Origin: Lingula anatina
Lineage: Eukaryota; Brachiopoda; Lingulata; Lingulida; Lingulidae
DNA: 64,000 bases
Assembly (NCBI RefSeq): GCF_001039355.2
Contig: NW_019774258.1
Location: forward strand, 460,410-524,409
Direction of reading: 5' to 3'
The translations under genes and the position numbers were made by a program. The notes beneath the pieces were generated by a model that did no database searches, was not told the origin of the DNA, and saw only the letters and a list, made by a program, of their open reading frames with translations. Every line of letters begins with the position of its first letter. Positions within the stretch are counted from its first letter, which is position 1. Of the stretch, positions 1 to 11,852 are shown one piece after another.

Positions 1-62
1 ATACCAACAGATGAACAGCTAGATTGCTGAAGTTGCAAGTAGATATCTTTATTCCTTTCCAG

Positions 63-67
<5 letters not shown>

Positions 68-127
<60 letters not shown>
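68..127. repeat. (AT)n microsatellite
   Basis: About 30 uninterrupted AT dinucleotides followed by a T tract (to about 145). The flanking 1-346 has no convincing exon; it is either intron or 5' flank of the SLC6 gene. Confidence 0.9.
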
Positions 128-145
<18 letters not shown>

Positions 146-346
146 GATCAGCAAGGCATTTACCATAAGAGGGCATACACAATTTATATGGATATATTTC
201 AGCTCATTCACTGTTAAATTTCTATGTAATATATCCAAATTTAATAATAACCTGGCATCCACTGGTTCTGATACTTAGGTTACTATGGTAACAGATACAC
301 ACCTGAACAACCCAACTAAAATGTGTCTACATTTCCGTCTTCCCAG

Positions 347-2809
347 GGCCGGGATCAGAGCCAGACCGAGTCTGCCATGGAAGATTTCCGTGGCGTCATC
401 GAGGCGGAAACGAGCTGGGCGGACGTCCACAGTGGAGAAGATGAAAATAAAGAGCGTGGCAACTGGACGAGCAGGGTGGAGTTCTTCCTGGCCTGCCTAG
501 GGTATGCCGTGGGGCTGGGAAACATATGGAGGTTTCCTTATCTTGTCTATAGGAATGGTGGAGGTAGGATAACAGTGATATTATAATGTTCATGTAAAAA
601 AAGATCTATGGGAAGTTAAACTATCTATATAAAAAATGAAAAAAAAACACCCATTTTAAAAGACTGTTGGAAAAATAATTCTAAGATTGAATTGATTTGA
701 TTTATGTAAAAAAAGACCTTTTATGGGAAGTTATCTACCAGGTGAAAAACACCAGTTGTAAATTACTGTTGGACAAATGATTCGAAGATTGAATTGGTGT
801 TTTATTTGTCAACCAGGATGGAATGTAGTCAGGTAATGGGAAAATAATCCTGAGCAAGATTTTGGCTTGAAACATTTGATGTTATTGATGTTTTTGAATA
901 TAGATACATTATAACACATGTTCTGTGATGTAATACATTTTTGTAAAGATTTTGGGACTGTATGATCCCTTGGTTTATTGTTAGCAGATTTTTGGGTTCA
1001 TTATGGTAATTTGTGAACATATCACGCAGTCTTGTACAGATTTATGCTGGGCGTCAAGAAACAGAATTTGTATCTCTATAAGATATATTTCTTAAAGCTG
1101 AATAGAATGTGGTAAACAACACAGATTGATGTATTCAGTGATAGATTGTCGCAATTTCCTATGTTTTTACCAAACGACCACAGCCTTTAGTGTCAGGAGG
1201 TAATTGCTAACTCCAATAAATCAGAAGAACTATCAACAAGAGCTCAGTAGCCTTTGCTATAAACCCATGAATTAGACACCTTTCATGCCCAGACAGTGAT
1301 AGATATCTTCGTAACTTGTTCTCATTTTCAGGTGCTTTCTTCATTCCATTTGTAATCATGTTGTTGTTCATTGGAGTTCCTCTGTTCTACCTGGAGCTGG
1401 CATTTGGGCAGTTTGCCAGCCTGGGGCCCATCACCATATGGAAGGTGTCGCCCATCTTTAAAGGTGGGTGTGCTGTTAACTCAGGGTTAATGTCTTCACA
1501 TTTTCACCATCATGTCATCATTATAATAATCAATATGATCATTATCTACAGTATGATCGTCAATGTGAATATAAGCACCATCATCAATATTAGCATCGTT
1601 ATCATGATCATGTACAACCATTATTCATTTCTTTGTGGGTCTTTTTTTTTCTTTTCCTTATTTTAGTTTTTGCATCTGTTTACTATTCAGAATTGTTAAC
1701 CTTCTTAACAATGGAAAATGTTTGTAAACAAATTTGTATAATAAGCTTTTTGAATATATTACTTGGAATTAATTTTAAATTCAGAAAAGATGACTAATGT
1801 GAAACAATGAGATGTTCTCTAAATTATCATTATATTATCTAGTATATATCTATCATAATATGGAATAGAAATTATTGTTATTAAAGAGATATTGTTATTA
1901 TATTGTAGGAGTTGGGTACGCCATGGTGATAGTCTCCAGTCTTGTTGCCATATACTACAATGTTATCATTGCCTGGACACTATATTACCTCTTTGCCTCC
2001 ATGACTGCCGACTTGCCTTGGGCCCACTGTAATAATACATGGAATACACCCTGTAAGTAGACACATAGACAGTCTTTAATCTGTAATACTGGATGAAATG
2101 ATGGTTGTGATTTTGTTGGGTGAGTCAACCTGAATAATTAAATTAAGTAACGATATTGATATGATAATAAATGTTACTGACGTTGATTGTGTAATGTATA
2201 TTAAAATCAGATTTATTGTTTTCTTCTCATTTTCTTCCAGTGTGTTCAGAGAATGCCTACTCCATACAGTCCAACTTGACCACCACCACCACAGCAGCTC
2301 CTACTAAATCCACACCTCTCTCCTCAGTATTAACAGACAGCAACTTGACCTCCAGTCTCCCCAATATCTCCAGTGTTAACCTGGCTGCCTTCCTGGCCAG
2401 TAACACTACCCAGAGTCCAGATACAGAGGTGGACATAGGAGAGACCATCACCACAGCGATAACGGCTGTAGTTAACGCCACACTGCCACAGTTTAGGAGT
2501 CCCAGTGAGGAGTACTTCAGGTGAGTCCAGTTATACCACAGCTGGCACTACAAACAATAACGCCTTTATTTTAATTACAACTGGTGTAGGCTTGCCTGTA
2601 TTTGAATGTCTTCAGTGCAGTCTATGGTCTTCTTTGTCCTCTTGTAGAAGAAATACAAGTGCAATTTTCTTAGTTCTTTGTTCAAAGTGCCATCCAAGGA
2701 AGAAGTCATTTACAAGCATATTTTGATGATGAAGAATATTTCAGGACAGGTTTGAAATGGAATAATTAAGAATCAATGAAGTATTGGTGGTGATCAATGA
2801 ACTGATGAC

Positions 2810-2854
<45 letters not shown>

Positions 2855-5800
2855 TGAGACAGAAGGCCTGATCATTGCTGCACAAGACCAGAGTCTGGCC
2901 ACTAGAGCCTACCACCATCACATCATCAAAGATGGAACTGACCCACAATGTAGGATCTGTGGAAGATACGAAGAGACCATTGACCACATCATCTCAGGCT
3001 GCCCAGAACTGGCAAAGACAGAGTACATTCACCGACATAACAAAGCAGCAACCTACCTGCATTGGAAGATCTGCAGAGAATACAAGATCAAGACAGCTGA
3101 CAAATGGTATGAACATCAGCCCAACACAGTCACTGAGAACAATGAGATCACCATCCTGTGGGACATGCCCATACAGACCGACAGAGAGATCAAAGCGAAT
3201 AGACCAGATATCGTTATCAAGAACAAGAAAAACAAGGAATGCACCCTTATAGACATGGCAATACCATCAGAACGCAACACCTCTGTCAAAGTAACAGAAA
3301 AACTGTCAAAGTACAAGGACCTGGAGATCGAGATCAACAGAATGTGGGGTACAAAGACCATAACAATACCTGTGGTCATTGGAGCTCTGGGACTTGTGAA
3401 GAAGGGATTAGAGAAATACACCGACAAAATCCCTGGAAACATCAACATCCACGAAGTCCAGAAGATAGTTCTCCTCGGCACAACACACATACTACGAAGG
3501 GTGCTATCAATGAAGTAGAAAGGAACAACTACCCTCTAGCGCCTCAGGACCATTGTTTGGGCCCGGCTCTTTAGGACGTAATAAACAATGCAGAAAGAGA
3601 CCACACATGATAATAATAATAATAATAATAAAGATGATGAAAATTAATTTCCCTTGGAAAAGGTCTGCACTCTCTGAGTGCTTCTCTAGTTCTTAAACAA
3701 ATCATATTTCAGCCTAATAAACAAGTCTTTGTTTTATCATTCTAGTTTACATGTCCTCAGCAAGTCAGAAGGTATCCAGGATCTGGGTGGCATGAAGTGG
3801 CATATTCTACTGTGCCTTACTCTGGCATGGATATTAGTCTTTGTGTGCCTCATTAAAGGCATCAAATCTTCAGGAAAGGTAGAGTATGCTCCATTAGTGT
3901 GTGAATATTAGTCAGATGTGTAAGGATACCTTTGAGATAACCATGAGGCCCAAAGAAGATATTTTGAACAAGTATAAATTGCCAGATGAAAAATGAAAGA
4001 ATTGCAGTGATTGTGTAAAGTATTTAGAAGTATAGAACATGTAACAATAATAGCAAGTGGAGTAATGGTAATAGTTTTAAATGGTAGTTACATCATTAAT
4101 ACTTTGTAAATAATTGAAATATTTCTATATTTCAGGTTGTGTATTTTACAGCAACATTCCCATACATCCTCCTGTTCATTCTGTTCATACGTGGAGTCAC
4201 ACTGAGTGGGTTTGAGGATGGCATCAGATATTATTTTACCCCTCAGTGGGAAAAACTGGCCTCAGCTCAGGTGTGGAAGGATGCCGCGGTGCAGATCTTC
4301 TTCTCACTGTCCACCTGCTGGGGAGGTCTGATCACTCTGGCCAGCTACAATAAGTTCCATAATAACTGCTACAGGTTAGTAGGCATAGGGAATGGTTCAT
4401 TACTGATTTAACTGTGAAAATTGAAACGTGTTTAAAATTAGAATTATGCTGTTTTAGGGCCATGTCAAATAATGTTTCGAACTGAAGCTGTAATTAGACT
4501 TTGAGTCCCTTTTTCACATAGTATGTACCTTTCTGTTTCACAATCTGCCTTTAACTGATTGGGCCAATTAAAATTAATCTGGATATTAGTAACTGACTGT
4601 GCTGAGGATGGGATTTTGATGACTCTCTATGTAAATTGCCAGTCTCAAAAATGGTGCAAAACAGAAAAGTGAACCACACAATGTGAAAAGGGCCCCAGTT
4701 TGTGATGCAACTTAAAAATTTGAGTTTTCAAACAGTTTATGAATGGTATTATGTAAAATGTTTATGTTTATGAAGCATACTTAATGGACTGGGACAAAAA
4801 TCAGTTTGTTCAGATTAATAAAAGTTTTCTCTTGGATCAAAGAATTACTGTATATTATCTAAAAAGTTTCATGAACAAGTTGCTGTGTATGTTAATTTCA
4901 GAGATGCGGTGATCATAGCTCTGGGTAATGGTGCCACCTGTGTGTTTACTGTATATTATTTAAAGAGTTGTCATGTGTTATAATTTCAGAGATGCAGTGA
5001 TCATAGCTCTGGGTAATGGTGTCACCTGTGTGTTTACTGTATATTATTTAAAGAGTTGTCATGTGTTATAATTTCAGAGATGCAGTGATCATAGCTCTGG
5101 GTAATGGTGTCACCTGTGTGTTTACTGTATATTATTTAAAGAGTTGTCATGTGTTATAATTTCAGAGATGCAGTGATCATAGCTCTGGGTAATGGTGTCA
5201 CCTGTGTGTTTACTGTATATTATTTAAAGAGCTGTCATGTGTTATAATTTCAGAGATGCAGTGATCATAGCTCTGGGTAATGGTGTCACCTGTGTGTTTA
5301 CTGTATATTATTTAAAGAGCTGTCATGTGTTATAATTTCAGAGATGCAGTGATCATAGCTCTGGGTAATGGTGTCACCTGTGTGTTTACTGTATATTATT
5401 TAAAGAGCTGTCATGTGTTATAATTTCAGAGATGCAGTGATCATAGCTCTGGGTAATGGTGTCACCTGTGTGTTTACTGTATATTATTTAAAGAGCTGTC
5501 ATGTGTTATAATTTCAGAGATGCAGTGATCATAGCTCTGGGTAATGGTGTCACCTGTGTGTTTACTGTATATTATTTAAAGAGCTGTCATGTGTTATAAT
5601 TTCAGAGATGCAGTGATCATAGCTCTGGGTAATGGTGTCACCTGTGTGTTTACTGTATATTATTTAAAGAGCTGTCATGTGTTATAATTTCAGAGATGCA
5701 GTGATCATAGCTCTGGGTAATGGTGTCACCTGTGTGTTTACTGTATATTATTTAAAGAGCTGTCATGTGTTATAATTTCAGAGATGCAGTGATCATAGCT

Positions 5801-8800
5801 CTGGGTAATGGTGTCACCTGTGTGTTTACTGTATATTATTTAAAGAGCTGTCATGTGTTATAATTTCAGAGATGCAGTGATCATAGCTCTGGGTAATGGT
5901 GTCACCTGTGTGTTTACTGTATATTATTTAAAGAGCTGTCATGTGTTATAATTTCAGAGATGCAGTGATCATAGCTCTGGGTAATGGTGTCACCTGTGTG
6001 TTTACTGTATATTATTTAAAGAGCTGTCATGTGTTATAATTTCAGAGATGCAGTGATCATAGCTCTGGGTAATGGTGTCACCTGTGTGTTTACTGTATAT
6101 TATTTAAAGAGCTGTCATGTGTTATAATTTCAGAGATGCAGTGATCATAGCTCTGGGTAATGGTGTCACCTGTGTGTTTACTGTATATTATTTAAAGAGT
6201 TGTCATGTGTTATAATTTCAGAGATGCAGTGATCATAGCTCTGGGTAATGGTGCCACCTGTGTGTTTGCTGGACTGGTCATATTTGCCATCATGGGGGTC
6301 ATGGCACACGAGATGGGAACAACTATTGATAAAGTCATATCAGAAGGTAGGCTAAAAGATGTGATCTTAGACTGCACTGCTTCAGAAATAAGAACAATAA
6401 AATTGAATTACATTAGATTACATTATATAGTGTCCAGGTAATTAGTACATTTAATATAGCTAAAAAAATTAGTCTGCTATTGAAAAGCAGACATTGGCCC
6501 TGCTTTGATATATTCAAAATTAAAGGCTCTGTTCTCACAACTTTTAGATCGATCTATCACTGCAGGGAGTCTCACTAGATTACTGTCAGATAATCCCCCT
6601 TAAGTGTCCGTTCCCGCCTACTACAAGCTTTAAGGGGTAATTAACTTTCGTGTCCGCCCGGCTGACAGCTATTTAGCGTGAACCCCCAGGGAGTTAGGTC
6701 GATCCAATGTAGGTCGATCTAATCTATGAGAATGGGGTGAAAAACAAAAGGCAAATCTTTGAGTTCATCACATGAAATTGCTTTGAAAAGTTTCCTAATT
6801 TTCTTTAAAAAGAACAGTAAAATCTGATCATAGATCTATATATATAAGGTTATTGTACTGTTTCAGAGGTTGGTCTTGCCTTTGTCATCTACCCAGACGC
6901 AGTGTTACGTATGCCAGTGTCTCCACTCTGGTCAATACTGTTCTTCTTCATGCTGCTCTTTGTGGGACTGGATACACAGTTTGCCATCGTGGAGACTGTG
7001 TCCACCGCCATTGCTGATGAGTTTCCACACAAGTTTGACAACACCAAACCCAGGAGGAAAGTGTTGCTGATTTTGGTGCTCTGTTTGATATATTTTTTCT
7101 TAGGATTGCCAATGTGCACTCAGGTGAGTTGTATGTCATATGTTGTTATACAACAGAGCATTTTCTTTTCTCTGTTGTTTTTATTTTGCCAAATACTTAC
7201 GGTTTGTGTAAACAAATTTGTTGAATTTCTTTTACAGTTTGAAAAATTAAGACATTCAAACACTTTTGTCTGCCAGCAGCAATACCATGAAGTAGTAAAA
7301 AGCAAAAAAATTTTATTGAATTATAATAAAAAAATTCAAAATTTTGTTATTGTTTATCCACCTAATATATCTGTCTATCTGTCCAGGGAGGTATCTACCT
7401 AATGCAGCTAATGGACCACTATGCAGCCAGCTGGAGTGTGCTGATCATAGGGATCTGTGAGTGTGTAGCCCTGTCCTGGGTGTATGGGGTGGACAGGTTT
7501 GGGGCTGACATCAAGGCCATGATTGGCAGGGAGCCCAGCTTTATGTGGAAGTGCCTCTGGAGGCTGATAACACCCATTATTATCACGGTGAGTTGGACTG
7601 TGTGGTGAACAGGTATGAGCTTTCCTCCTTGAAAACTAAGTGAAGTGATAGGGGAAACAGGCTGGGATTATCTTGACCCAGTGATACTACAGGATGCTTG
7701 TTTCACCCTTTTCACTTTTACTTTCTGTTTCCGAGTACCCCTGAGGCAGTGAGCTCCCCTGAATAAGAGAAAGTCTCGGACCAATACTAGAATACTGGAA
7801 ACTAAACTCTATAATCAGCATGATACAAAACATGTGCATCACATTCACTGAGGCACTTTTTGTCTAACAACCCACGACACAGACATACTCTGTTGCTTTG
7901 CGTTTCTCTAAATGAATATTTGTTCTTTCAGTTTGTCCTTGTGTTTTCCCTGGCAGACTACACGGCCGCCTCCTATGTGGAGTATTCCTTCCCGCTATGG
8001 GCTGATATCATGGGCTGGATGATGGCCCTGGTCTCCATTGTAGTCATTCCTGTATGGGCTGTCTACATCATCTGTAGGGCACATGGATCTCTCTGTGAGG
8101 TGAGACAATAGGAGTTCAGTGTCTCTTACAAAGTATATAATTAGTCGGTGAGATAAAATTTAGTTAAAGAATCTTAATTGAAGAATTGCAAGGATGGAAT
8201 TCTCTGCGAGGTGAGGCAAGGAATAGTGCAATGTCTCTTATAAAATATAAATTTAACAAATGAAAAGAAAAATATAATCTAAATTGAAGAAATATATTTC
8301 TAATAAAATATTTCATCCTTCAAACAAAAAAATGGCTTTGGTAGTTTGAATATCACTCTTTCTTATTAATATTGTTATTACCTCTATTTCTCTATACTAA
8401 GATTTTATTCAATATTTCAGAGACTAAGAGTGGTATCTCACCATACAGTGGACTGGGGTCCAGCACTGGAGCAGCACAGACTGTTTATAGCACAGCTACC
8501 CAGGATGTATAACTATTATCTCAACGCCCTCAGCGAGGACTCCACCACTGAGTTTGAAGGCATACAGTCCTCAGTGGGTAAGGAATCAGGCAAGCAGTAG
8601 TGTTAAGGAAATCTTAGGATTGTTTTTAGATTTTGTATGGAATGGATGGTTATGAATGTTAAATTTTTTTTTAATGTTCACGAAAGGTTTCTTTGGGTTT
8701 GTAGAAAGGATTCAATGAGAATGGAAAGGCATGTGGCATGTTAACATTCAACCTGCAAAGTCGGTGACACTAAGACAAATTCTTTCATTAGTCATTTTAT

Positions 8801-11800
8801 TGTTTTCTGGGCACAAGAAGTCTCATAAATTTTATGGATGAAGATTGAAACTTTTTCACTGGAAATGTGTGAATTATAAAATATGTAAAGCAATTTGAAA
8901 GTTCTTTTATGAAAAGTGTAAAGCTGAAGTTTCACTTCCTAGAAAAACATTAGTGTCAGGGCCTGACTTGATGGTTGAAGAGTGAGGTTTCATGCATGGT
9001 TTTTCATTTGAAGCTGATGTGTGTGAAATATAACACATGTAGCAGTTTGTGATGTTTTATTGTGCAGAAAGTTTAAATACACAGAAAGTTTCACCTTCCT
9101 TCAATGGCTTAATCTTTTCCCCCATCTTTTTGTTGCTGGTTAGAAATAAAGATTTCTGTGCTTGTTTTTTGATCTTGGATTTGGGCATACTTCTAACTCA
9201 GCATCTGTCACATGGTTGATAATGATGGTTGTCAGCAGAATGTCTTTATCCTTGAGTAGACTAGTTAAAGTGTGTTATTTTCATGTCTGCATTCTTGAAA
9301 GATCTGCAGGTGGTTGTCAGACTGTTGGTTGACATGGTTGACAAGGTTGACTAAAGTGCATGAGGAGATATGTGTTTGGCAGTTGTAGCTTTACTTTCCA
9401 GATCTTACTGTTCGCAGTATGAGAGAATTACTGAGGAATGGCCAGTTAACTGAAGGTAACTTGAGACTAGACAACATAGGCATGGCTACTAACAGATTAT
9501 CAAATTGAATGTGCATGTGAATGATCAGGAAATGTTAAAAGAAATGGAGAACATCTTTGGAAAGATGACTGGAAATTAGATGATTAGTAGCTGCTTGATA
9601 TCAGTACTAATTTGATATAAAAACTAATATTTTATGGCAGGACACTATAAGCATTCATAACAGCTCGCATGCTTATAATGCAAGATTTTACTGTTAACCT
9701 GCACTTTATTTACAAGCTTCACCTGTGGTATTGCTTAAATTGCAAGCTGTTGATTACTGCAACTAACATAATATTTTTCATGGATGAAAATAACATAAAG
9801 AATCCTTTAAAATGAACATTTTAAAAACTTTCACAAAATTACAAAATTGTGGCATTTAGTCATACAATAAACAACACTTGCTTTACAAATTGTAGAATAG
9901 GTTGCTTGCTTATTTCTTTTTATTTAATTACTGTTAATTCAATGTTAGTGGCATGACTTCATTTTATTAATCATTGCTATCAAAACAATTTCCTTTGCTT
10001 CAAACTTTTATACTTAAAGTGGTGTGTGATTGATAGATGGTGTTATAATTGCACAAGTAGTTGGGTTAATGCACAGTTTTTATAAACATGATGCATGATC
10101 GAGGTGATTTGGCTTTTAGTCAGAGGATAAAGGTATATCCACCTTATTTATGTATGTATATGATATTTTCATCTGCAGGTGAATGCATTGGTAAATGCAT
10201 ATGTTCATATTACTGATTTGAAGTTAATCCATTAACTTTAAGTTTTTCTTTCACAATTTAGCAATGTGATATTACATTATGCTCAAACTTAATTTTAAGG
10301 TTTTAAAAAATATTTTGACCAATTCTTATAAGGATATGCAATGAAGATGAACATGAAGCAAATGAGAACATACAGAAAGAGACAGGCTTTCAATACATAC
10401 ATCAACTGTTTTACACTTATCTTGCCTTGACATAAGCCTGCAGCATTTAATTCATTTTCCAAAATTTGTAGAAATGCAAGTCTTGACGATTTCTTATAAA
10501 ATCTGCTCCAGTGGGGGTAAGGTGTTGGTCATTTTAGTGATGACCCCATGTGTATTACTGGTCAGTCTTGAATGGTCATCATATCAACCTTTGCAGAGTT
10601 AACAGTGAGAAGCATGAGAGAAATGCTGAGGAACCATCAGTTAGCAGAACAAGAGAAGAAAAGGAAGGCCTCCTTGTCTAGTGTACCTGCCAAGAGACCA
10701 TCCACAAAGACCAGAAAGACATCTCCCTCTGGGTCATCCTCCACTAATAAAAGTGACTTAATTACTAGAGACAGTGAGTGTTTGTTCTTTGATGTTTGTA
10801 GGTGTTACTTTGCAGAATTGTTGAGTTGTTTCATGTTGTGCTGATTATGTGGCAAAAACAAACTTTGTTAAATGAATAAAAAAGAGAAGATTTTTTCATC
10901 CATTATCAGAAGAATTAAGGAAACTTATTATTTTGTTAGCTCATGGCTGCATTTGATAGTGTTGTTTGCATGTAAATTTGCATGCAGTATATTTATTGAA
11001 TGAGGAATAGTGTTATAAATCATTAGTCACTTTGAAGTATCACTTTTTTATCACTTTCTAGTGCCACCAGAATACCAGAAAGCCATAGAAGAGGGAGAGA
11101 TGATTCTTGTACGTAAACCCAAAAAGCCTGTCCCCATGGAGGATAAATGTATTCAGACTGACCCAGTCAGTAACGGGGGACTGAAGAACACTCCAAATGG
11201 CAATGTGCAAGGTAGCAGTATCAACAACACAACCATAGGCGGTGACACAGTCACAGCCTCTGGTGAAAAAATCCTCAACAGTTGTCTGAAGAAAGGTGGG
11301 AATTCTAAGAAGCGCAGGGGGAGGAATATTAGGGTGTGTAAAGTTGAGATAGAAAGCCCCACATCAGAACAAGTGAAAGACAGCTCAGCCTTTGCAGTGG
11401 AAAATGAGATGTCTTCATTGTCGCCCACGAGATCAAAGGCATCCTCTCCAAGATCAAATTCACATTTGCTCCCATCAAATAAACCACAGTCCTCTGTACC
11501 TGTAACAGGGACACCTTCACATCATCATTCAAACTCATCTTTAAACAGTAAACACAGTGAAACTTCCACAGCAAGGCCCATGGAGTTCCATACTGGGAAT
11601 GGGGACTCTCATGAAGAGCACTGCCCTCTATCTACAAAACTGGACTTGAGCTTGAACTCTAGTGGGGACAGTGTTGGTGCTAATGAACAAATTCATTGTC
11701 TATGCAATAGAAAGGGTTCTCCTCGCCAAGCCCATTTTTCCATTGGAAACCAGCCTGTGGCTCAGTCAAGTCGACAAACAGCAAACAGTGCAGCAAGCTG

Positions 11801-11852
11801 CGATTTGGACAATAACGATGATGACGACAGATTTGAGGAAACGCAAATGTAA
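347..11852 (+). CDS. SLC6-family Na+/Cl--dependent transporter, glycine-transporter type
   Basis: Twelve-helix plasma-membrane symporter moving a small amino acid or transmitter with Na+ and Cl-. Exons: 347-563 (ATG at 377, or an upstream exon joins at 347), 1332-1463, 1909-2052, 2241-2520, 3746-3878, 4136-4374, 6222-6346, 6867-7123, 7387-7587, 7932-8099, 8421-8577, optional 9402-9455, 10597-10773, 11062-11852. Phases agree throughout; from 377 without the optional exon it encodes 996 residues. TM1 has [13 protein letters not shown]6 has [20 protein letters not shown], with Ser as I recall for GlyT2 rather than Gly as in GlyT1; later [19 protein letters not shown] and [10 protein letters not shown]. 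The second extracellular loop (about residues 145-255) is long, Thr/Ser-rich, has a Cys pair ([10 protein letters not shown]) and several N-glycosylation sequons. About 374 residues follow TM12, ending ETQM, a possible PDZ ligand. Family is certain; glycine as substrate is inferred. Confidence 0.9.
2810..2853. repeat. (TAA)n microsatellite, 5' flank of a LINE
   Basis: About 14 TAA units directly before the RLE-type LINE fragment. A second TAA run (about 3610-3631) follows the fragment, so the element appears to sit inside a TAA tract. Confidence 0.85.
2854..3609 (+). mobile_element. 5'-truncated non-LTR retrotransposon with R2/R4-type (RLE) endonuclease end
   Basis: An open frame (reading through from 2784 to stop at 3518) encodes the C-terminal part of a LINE polyprotein. 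It has a CxxC...H...C zinc-knuckle-like motif (about 2949-3002, starting CRICGRYEE), then RPD at 3201-3209 and a second Asp at 3252-3254, the PD-(D/E)xK spacing of restriction-like endonucleases in R2/R4/NeSL/Hero elements. The end region [13 protein letters not shown]...TTHILRRVL is common in such elements of aquatic invertebrates. The reverse transcriptase is missing, so this is a 5'-truncated copy in an SLC6 intron. Flanking TAA runs fit the TAA target known for Dong (R4 clade). Clade assignment is inference. Confidence 0.75.
4902..6221 (+). repeat. 88-bp tandem array carrying a 3' splice site (15 units before the true exon)
   Basis: Fifteen 88-bp units; every unit starts with the first ~48 bases of SLC6 exon 6222-6346 and ends with its polypyrimidine/TTTCAG acceptor. 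Acceptor-exon junctions fall at 4902 + 88k, and k = 15 is the real exon at 6222. Decoy units diverge from the exon after GTGTTTACT and meet an in-frame TAA, so use of any decoy acceptor truncates the protein after TM6. Units 0-2 and 14 carry GAGTTG, units 3-13 carry GAGCTG, which points to expansion from the middle. The first unit differs most (GCGGTG, GCCACC). Confidence 0.95.
6525..6740. mobile_element. Probable MITE with imperfect inverted ends
   Basis: The left end (GTTCTCACAACTTTTAGATC, 6531 on) and the reverse complement of the right end (ATTCTCATAGATTAGATCG, ending near 6734) match imperfectly, and both continue into GATCGAYCTA. The base composition is richer in GC than the surrounding SLC6 intron. 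No target duplication could be fixed. Confidence 0.4.
8184..8250 (+). repeat. Decayed copy of a 5' splice site (SLC6 exon 7932-8099)
   Basis: The end of exon 7932-8099 plus its donor and about 35 intron bases (8085-8145) recurs at about 8190-8250: GGAATTCTCTGCGAGGTGAG against GGATCTCTCTGTGAGGTGAG, followed by a shared TGTCTCTTAYAAARTATA block. The copy keeps a GTGAG donor and lies about 105 bp downstream in the intron. Confidence 0.7.
9402..9455 (+). other. Duplicated alternative exon of the SLC6 gene
   Basis: TTTCCAG acceptor, 54 bases, then GTAACT donor; phase 1 at both ends. It reads [18 protein letters not shown], against [18 protein letters not shown] at the start of exon 10597-10773. 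Because its length is a multiple of three and phases agree, it could be skipped, included in addition, or used with another downstream exon. Nearly synonymous change and intact splice signals argue that it is functional. Confidence 0.65.

Noticed and set aside
2784-3518. 244-codon open frame as a host gene or SLC6 exon
   Set aside because: It encodes the endonuclease end of a LINE and its first codons are just the TAA microsatellite.
4902-6221. Regular repeats resembling a CRISPR array
   Set aside because: The 88-bp units are contiguous with no unique spacers, and each is a copy of an SLC6 exon start with its acceptor; the genome is eukaryotic.
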